Assembly: GCA_021821235.1 (NCBI GenBank)
Contig: JAKACS010000077.1
Span: forward strand, 1-9,627
Direction of reading: 5' to 3'
DNA from: Bacillota bacterium
GTDB taxonomy: Bacteria; Bacillota; Bacilli; Bacillales_B; DSM-18226
DNA: 9,627 nt
Shown here: in pieces, positions 5,813-9,627 of the stretch
How the letters are laid out: each line of letters starts with the position of its first letter
Numbering within the stretch: the first letter of the stretch is position 1
Notes under the pieces: generated by a model
Told to the model about the DNA's origin: nothing
The model's input: only the letters and a program-made list of their open reading frames with translations
The model's database searches: none
Translations under genes and position numbers: made by a program

Positions 5813-7342
5813 CTATTTTTGTGAGGATGCTTCCGTTTGAAGATGTTTGATAAAGTTGTTGAATGCCTTTTTGCCATCGGCTGTTCCTTTAAATACGCCG
5901 GCATGTTCGAGAACGGTGGTAAATTTAGCCCCTACTTCTGCTCGCAAAATTTCCATTACATTGTCTTCTGTAAAATCACGATATTTTTTCACTAATTCCT
6001 GAACCCAATCCCAGTGCTTCACCACGGACGGATCCCATTGATTTTTTTCACAAGGATGAAGCAAGTAGCCGGCAACAAGCTCCAATTCTTCCGCAAGCCT
6101 TCCTGGCAAAACGGCAAGACCCATCACTTCAATTAGGCCGATATTTTCTTTTTTGATATGGTGTAATTCTTGATGTGGGTGAAAAGTGCCATCCGGAAAC
6201 TCGTCTGTTGTTCGATTGTTTCGCAACACAACATCCATTTCATATTGTTCTCCGCGTCTTCTAGCAATCGGGGTTACCGTATTATGCGGGATTTCGCCGC
6301 TGTAAGCCAAGATGTCTGCACTTGGATCGCTGTACTCCCGCCAAGTTTTCCAAATGAATTCCGTTGCCGCCGCAACCTCCTCCTTGTTACCCTGGAGGCG
6401 AATCACCGACATTGGCCAGTTGACAATCCCTAGTTTAATCGATGGATAGCCGTCTAGTTTCTGAAATTCGCCAACTCCTGCTCTTTCAATCGCGAATTCG
6501 TACCGGCCGCCCTGAAAATGATCATGCGACAAAATCGAACCGCCAACAATCGGCAAATCCGCATTGGAGCCGATAAAATAGTGCGGGAATTTCTCGATAA
6601 ACGCGAGCAGCCGGTCAAATGTTTGCCGGGAAATCTTCATCGGCACATGCTCTTTTTTCAAAATAATCGAATGCTCTTGGTAGTAAACATATGGTGAATA
6701 CTGGAGGAACCACTCTTCACCGTTTAACGATAGCGGGATGATCCGGTGCGTCGCTCTGGCTGGATTGCGCAAATTCCCTTTATACCCCTCGTTTTCCTTG
6801 CATAATAAACAGGTTGGGTAAGACACACTCGGTGCATTTTTCAGCATCGCAATTTCTTTCGGATCTTTTTCTGGCTTTGACAAATTGATCGTGATGTCGA
6901 TGTCACCATACGGTGTAGCCGCTTTCCAAACTTTGTTTTTGGCAATGCGATCGGTGCGAATATAATTGGAAGCAGTCGACAGTTGATAGAAATAATCGGT
7001 TGCTGTCTCGGAGCTTTCCTGCTCATATTTTTGATAAAATTGATTTATTACCTCTGATGGGCGAGGCATTAGGCAATTCATGATTTCGGTATCAAGAATG
7101 TCTCTTTCGGTTGTTGTATTGGATGCCAGTACTTGATTATCATATGCCCAATTAAGGATGGAGTTTAGAATTTTGGCTAAGGGAGGCTGCTCTGTTTGCG
7201 GCAGGCAAGCTTGCCATTCATTTAACCCGAGCACTGCCAAAATCCGATTTCGTGCATAGATTCGATCTGCTGGTTCCATCAGTTTTTCCCTTTCGGCGTA
7301 TACAAGGAGATTTTGAATATGTTGAAAAATAGTTGTTGCCAT
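5813..7342 (-). CDS. galT: UDP-glucose--hexose-1-phosphate uridylyltransferase, type 2 (Firmicutes) GalT
   Basis: A 509-residue enzyme that exchanges galactose-1-phosphate with the glucose-1-phosphate part of UDP-glucose. Its length and sequence match the long type-2 GalT of Firmicutes, not the roughly 350-residue E. coli type. SHDHFQGG (272-279) replaces the HPHGQ box of type 1, so His275 would be the uridylylated nucleophile. YPTCLLCKENEGY (175-187) has a Cys-x2-Cys pair that might bind metal. FIGSNADLPIVGGSI (256-270) is also typical. ATG 7342 was chosen because GAGGTG lies 6 bases upstream; a GTG three codons earlier falls inside that site. It is the first gene of the operon, 58 bases from the -10 box. 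Confidence 0.97.
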   Translation of the reverse strand: MATTIFQHIQNLLVYAEREKLMEPADRIYARNRILAVLGLNEWQACLPQTEQPPLAKILNSILNWAYDNQVLASNTTTERDILDTEIMNCLMPRPSEVINQFYQKYEQESSETATDYFYQLSTASNYIRTDRIAKNKVWKAATPYGDIDITINLSKPEKDPKEIAMLKNAPSVSYPTCLLCKENEGYKGNLRNPARATHRIIPLSLNGEEWFLQYSPYVYYQEHSIILKKEHVPMKISRQTFDRLLAFIEKFPHYFIGSNADLPIVGGSILSHDHFQGGRYEFAIERAGVGEFQKLDGYPSIKLGIVNWPMSVIRLQGNKEEVAAATEFIWKTWREYSDPSADILAYSGEIPHNTVTPIARRRGEQYEMDVVLRNNRTTDEFPDGTFHPHQELHHIKKENIGLIEVMGLAVLPGRLAEELELVAGYLLHPCEKNQWDPSVVKHWDWVQELVKKYRDFTEDNVMEILRAEVGAKFTTVLEHAGVFKGTADGKKAFNNFIKHLQTEASSQK

Positions 7343-7370
7343 GATGGTCACCTCTATTTTAAAAAGTAAC

Positions 7371-7388
7371 TTAATTAAATTAATTAAT
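7371..7388. promoter_or_regulatory. AT-only inverted repeat in the gal leader, possible operator
   Basis: TTAATTAA-A-TTAATTAA lies between the gal -10 box and the galT ribosome binding site, inside the transcribed leader. A downstream operator for a sugar-responsive repressor would sit here, but no known operator consensus is matched. I saw no convincing catabolite-responsive element nearby. Confidence 0.25.
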
Positions 7389-7399
7389 TATGTACATTC

Positions 7400-7428
7400 A
7401 TCATAGACCATTCACCCCTCATTTTCAA
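7400..7428 (-). promoter_or_regulatory. Sigma-A promoter of the galTKE operon
   Basis: On the minus strand TTGAAA (7428-7423) is followed after exactly 17 bases by TATGAT (7405-7400), close to consensus for both boxes. Transcription would start near 7393, giving a leader of about 50 bases before galT. It lies between the corA terminator and galT, so gal is transcribed independently of corA. Confidence 0.75.
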
Positions 7429-7436
7429 TCCTTTCG

Positions 7437-7469
7437 AAAAAAAAGCCAGCGCTGCGGCTGACTTTTTTT
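7437..7469 (-). terminator. Terminator downstream of corA
   Basis: A GC-rich hairpin (AGCC at 7444-7447 pairing with GGCT at 7456-7459, 8-base loop) is flanked by eight A on the left and seven T on the right. The A and T runs can extend the stem past a small bulge. On the minus strand it starts right after the corA stop and is followed by eight T. It is symmetric enough to act in both directions and separates corA from the gal promoter. Confidence 0.65.
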
Positions 7470-8407
7470 CAAAAGTATTTCTTTTTCCAAAAGATAAAGG
7501 CAGTTAAACTTGTTAAAAAGGCAGAAATCAATAATGGTACAACAAAGGAGTGCGGCGCACGCTGGAACGGGATATCCACGTTCATGCCGTAAAAGCTCGC
7601 AACCATTGTTGGAAAGGAAAGAATAATCGTAATCGAAGTTAAAAATTTCATCACAATGTTTAAATTATTTGAAATAATCGAAGCGAAGGCGTTCATCATC
7701 CCGCTTAAGATGGATCTGTACGTCTCCGCCATTTCGATCGCCTGTGTTTTTTCAATAATCACGTCTTCCAGTAAATCTTTGTCTTCTTCATACATTTTGA
7801 TATAGTTAAATCGCAATAACTTGTCGAGAACCACTTTGTTCGACTTTAAGGAAGTCGTAAAGTATACCAAGCTTTTTTCTAATGCCAAAAAAGCATACAG
7901 CTCTTTGTTTTTCAGCGATTGATGCACTTCCCGCTCAATTTCGTTCGTTTTCTTGTTAATCTGCTTCAAATAGCGCAAGTAGTAAGATGAAATCACAAAC
8001 AGAATTTGCAGCGCAAACCGCGTTTTTTTATACGTGTAAAATTCTTTTAACCGATTCTTTCTGAAATCATCTAAAATCGGTGAATCTTTTAACGAAATGG
8101 TAATGATACACTCATCGGCCAAAACAATGCCGATCGGGATCGTTTCATAGGTTGGTGATCCGGAATCATCATGGGTAATATAAGGGTAGTCGACGATGAT
8201 GTACACTTGGCCTTCATCGCGTTCAATCCTTGGGCGTTCTTCATCGTCCAATGCATCTTTCATTAAATCAACGGAAATTTGCGCATCATTGGCAACAAGG
8301 TTAATTTCAGGCTCTGTCGGTGCATAAAGGTTGATCCAGCAGCCTTTCGAAATCGAATCGACCCTTTCTAATACATTGGCTTCATTGCTTTTAAAAATTT
8401 CTAACAT
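7469..8407 (-). CDS. corA: CorA-family divalent cation (probably magnesium) transporter
   Basis: A 312-residue channel protein: a long cytoplasmic domain (1 to about 245) with extended helices (YLRYLKQINKKTNEIEREV and following), then two C-terminal membrane segments, about 253-273 and 288-306. The signature YGMN ends at residue 276, just after the first membrane segment, as in all CorA/Mrs2/Alr1 proteins. The C-terminal KKKYF is the usual basic end. The periplasmic loop (NVDIPFQRAPHS) lacks the MPEL motif of classical CorA, so it belongs to a divergent branch and the ion might be Mg2+, Co2+ or another divalent metal. The ATG at 8407 has GAGGAGG 8 bases upstream, and that site is inside a hairpin (8415-8439). 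A CDF metal exporter gene lies upstream on the same strand. Confidence 0.93.
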   Translation of the reverse strand: MLEIFKSNEANVLERVDSISKGCWINLYAPTEPEINLVANDAQISVDLMKDALDDEERPRIERDEGQVYIIVDYPYITHDDSGSPTYETIPIGIVLADECIITISLKDSPILDDFRKNRLKEFYTYKKTRFALQILFVISSYYLRYLKQINKKTNEIEREVHQSLKNKELYAFLALEKSLVYFTTSLKSNKVVLDKLLRFNYIKMYEEDKDLLEDVIIEKTQAIEMAETYRSILSGMMNAFASIISNNLNIVMKFLTSITIILSFPTMVASFYGMNVDIPFQRAPHSFVVPLLISAFLTSLTAFIFWKKKYF

Positions 8408-8414
8408 CCATAAA

Positions 8415-8443
8415 ACCTCCTCTCCATGTTAGAGGAAGCCTCC
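8415..8443 (-). promoter_or_regulatory. Mutually exclusive hairpins over the corA ribosome binding site
   Basis: On the minus strand GCTTCCTCT (8439-8431) can pair with AGAGGAGGT (8423-8415) across a 7-base loop: nine pairs, two of them G-U, burying the corA site GAGGAGG. The same CCTCT can instead pair with GGAGG (8443-8439) in a small hairpin with a 3-base loop, which would free the site. The 5' arm overlaps the last codons and stop of the leader ORF, so a ribosome finishing that ORF would open the larger hairpin. Pairing is seen directly; regulation is inference. Confidence 0.5.
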
Positions 8444-8548
8444 ACCTTTGCTAAGAGCTGATATTGTTTCAGAATCCAATTCGTTCAATCGAAAGATTTC
8501 GACTTCCCCCTGTCTACTATTTGGGTCCGGGTCAACGGGATAACTCAA
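8429..8548 (-). CDS. Small leader ORF (39 codons) upstream of corA
   Basis: A short frame with a TTG start at 8548 and a ribosome binding site GAGAGGAG 9 bases upstream, ending 21 bases before the corA ATG. It encodes a 39-residue peptide: N-terminal MSYPVDPDPNSRQGE, a middle EVEIFRLNELDSETISALS that looks like a strand and an amphipathic helix, and the C-terminal SKGGGFL. I do not recognise a family. The early Pro/Asp cluster (PVDPDP) resembles the Asp/Pro-rich start of the enterobacterial leader peptide MgtL, which senses low Mg2+ by destabilising the ribosome. The stop overlaps the hairpin that covers the corA ribosome binding site. It may be a regulatory leader peptide or a small coupled protein. 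There is no ATG start, so it could be missed or could be spurious. Confidence 0.5.
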   Translation of the reverse strand: MSYPVDPDPNSRQGEVEIFRLNELDSETISALSKGGGFL

Positions 8549-8615
8549 AAATATCAACTCCTCTCATTTAAAAAGATGGTAACGGTTATTACAGAATCCT
8601 TCCTTATCATAAACC

Positions 8616-8644
8616 CAAAACGGCGAAAGCACAAACCTGTTTTG
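8616..8644 (-). terminator. Weak terminator-like hairpin between the CDF gene and corA
   Basis: CAAAAC-A-GG (8644-8636) pairs with CC-GTTTTG (8623-8616) on the minus strand with one bulged base and a 12-base loop, followed by only GGTTT. It may end the CDF transcript or be part of the corA leader. No magnesium riboswitch (M-box) pattern was recognised around it. Confidence 0.25.
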
Positions 8645-8681
8645 ATGGGATTGTGAAATTGTTCTCATCCAAAAAAAGGAA

Positions 8682-9578
8682 TTATTTTTCATCCTCCGAA
8701 AAATAAGGATTTAAGTGAATCAGGACTTCATCAATATTATCATATTGATCCATTAACTTTTCTTTAATTTTTTTTGCCAAATCATGCCCTTCTTTGATCG
8801 TCCGGTCATGCTCAATCGAAATCCGTAAATCAACCAAAACATAATGGCCGTGTTCACGCGCTCTTAGACGGTCAATTCGCTTTACTTCCGGAAACGCGGA
8901 AATAATGACAAGATATTCATCAAGGGTTACGGAATCAATGTTCCGTTCTAATAAGATATTGAAAGCTTCTAGCAGCATCTCTTTGGCAATTTTAAAAATA
9001 AGGAAAGCGACAAAAATACTGGCCACTTTGTCAGCGTACAGTAACAATGGAATCGACAATTTTTCCCCAATAATGGAGATGAAGACCCCGATCGCCGCAG
9101 CAATCGATGCGACGATATCAGCCTTATGATCATAGGCAATCGCTTCAATCGCCTTGCTGTTATGCTGTTTTGCCACTTTTAGTGAAGATTTAAAAAGAAT
9201 GATTTTCGCAATGTATGAAAATAAAGCAACCCCCATTGCCACAAACGTCGGTGATTCTACTTTATGGAAAAAGCCGGTGATCCCTTCATAAACAATGTAA
9301 AGCGAAACGAGAAACAGTAGGATGCCAATAATCCCCGATACAATGACTTCTGCTTTCCCGTGTCCGTATGGATGTTCCTTGTCTGCCGGTTTATTGGCAA
9401 TTTTGATCACCAATAATACAATTAGGGAAGCAAAGACGTCTGCTGCCGAGTGAATTCCGTCCGCAAAAACCGCATCACTATTGCCATACAAGCCAATAAT
9501 AATTTTTCCAACAGTTAAAACGATATTGCTGATTAAACTGATCCAAGCAATTCTTTTTGCCAATGCTTCTCTTACCAC
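8682..9578 (-). CDS. Cation diffusion facilitator (CDF) family metal exporter
   Basis: A 298-residue protein with six membrane segments in roughly 10-210 and a cytoplasmic C-terminal domain (about 212-298, with RIDRLRAREHGHYVLVDLRI) of the ZT_dimer type. Hallmarks are ADGIHSAADV in segment 2 (His43, Asp47), HPYGHGKAE (69-77) after it, and YDHKADIVAS in segment 5 (Asp150, Asp154). The metal site would therefore combine HxxxD and DxxxD, so Zn2+, Mn2+, Fe2+ or Co2+ cannot be told apart by sequence. It exports divalent metal using the proton gradient. The GTG start at 9578 has GAGGTGG 6 bases upstream. TATGAT at 9614-9609 on the minus strand may be its -10 box; the -35 box would lie outside the window. 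Confidence 0.94.
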   Translation of the reverse strand: MVREALAKRIAWISLISNIVLTVGKIIIGLYGNSDAVFADGIHSAADVFASLIVLLVIKIANKPADKEHPYGHGKAEVIVSGIIGILLFLVSLYIVYEGITGFFHKVESPTFVAMGVALFSYIAKIILFKSSLKVAKQHNSKAIEAIAYDHKADIVASIAAAIGVFISIIGEKLSIPLLLYADKVASIFVAFLIFKIAKEMLLEAFNILLERNIDSVTLDEYLVIISAFPEVKRIDRLRAREHGHYVLVDLRISIEHDRTIKEGHDLAKKIKEKLMDQYDNIDEVLIHLNPYFSEDEK

Positions 9579-9627
9579 TGTTAACCACCTCAGGAAAATT
9601 CTTTTGTCATCATACTAAAGAAAGCCA

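Noticed and set aside
8408..8681. M-box magnesium riboswitch upstream of corA
   Set aside because: The conserved M-box sequence blocks were not recognised; the structure present is better explained by the leader ORF and the SD hairpin.
1..9627. tRNA, rRNA or CRISPR array
   Set aside because: No tRNA cloverleaf, rRNA segment or regularly spaced repeat series was seen on either strand.

Overview
The window looks like the chromosome of a low-to-mid GC Firmicute, most likely a Bacillaceae or related Bacillales member. The evidence is strong GGAGG-type ribosome binding sites, GTG and TTG starts, sigma-A-type promoters, a type-2 (Firmicutes) GalT, and the overall gene families. The species cannot be named from the sequence.

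Layout from left to right. (1) Positions 1-73, minus strand, hold the first 24 codons of a GH2 beta-galactosidase (lacZ); the rest lies outside the window. (2) Positions 74-571 have no intact gene. They contain a terminator that insulates lacZ and a structured stretch that looks like the right end of a decayed IS200/IS605-type element. (3) Positions 572-1061, minus strand, carry a RelE/ParE-type toxin-antitoxin pair with its own promoter. (4) Positions 1292-3537, plus strand, carry a tight three-gene operon: a membrane-anchored FMN-binding protein with a flavinylation motif, an ApbE flavin transferase, and an RnfD/NqrB-like membrane protein. This is a small flavin-based electron-transfer module without the other Rnf/Nqr subunits. 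It ends at a strong hairpin that also lies at the end of the gal operon. (5) Positions 7342 down to 3602, minus strand, are the Leloir operon galT-galK-galE with a clear promoter. (6) Positions 8407 down to 7469, minus strand, are a CorA-family divalent cation channel, preceded by a candidate 39-codon leader ORF and a hairpin that would hide the corA ribosome binding site. (7) Positions 9578 down to 8682, minus strand, are a cation diffusion facilitator (CDF) metal exporter.

How it fits together: lacZ would release galactose from lactose, and GalK, GalT and GalE would convert galactose to glucose-1-phosphate through UDP-sugars. The toxin-antitoxin pair, the IS remnant and the flavin module lie between lacZ and the gal operon, so the lac/gal locus may have been split by accessory DNA. 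The CorA and CDF genes form a metal-homeostasis pair (import and export) upstream of the gal operon.

The most interesting parts are the leader ORF and switchable hairpin in front of corA, and the minimal flavinylated redox module, whose ApbE lacks any visible export signal although its likely substrate domain should lie outside the cell.
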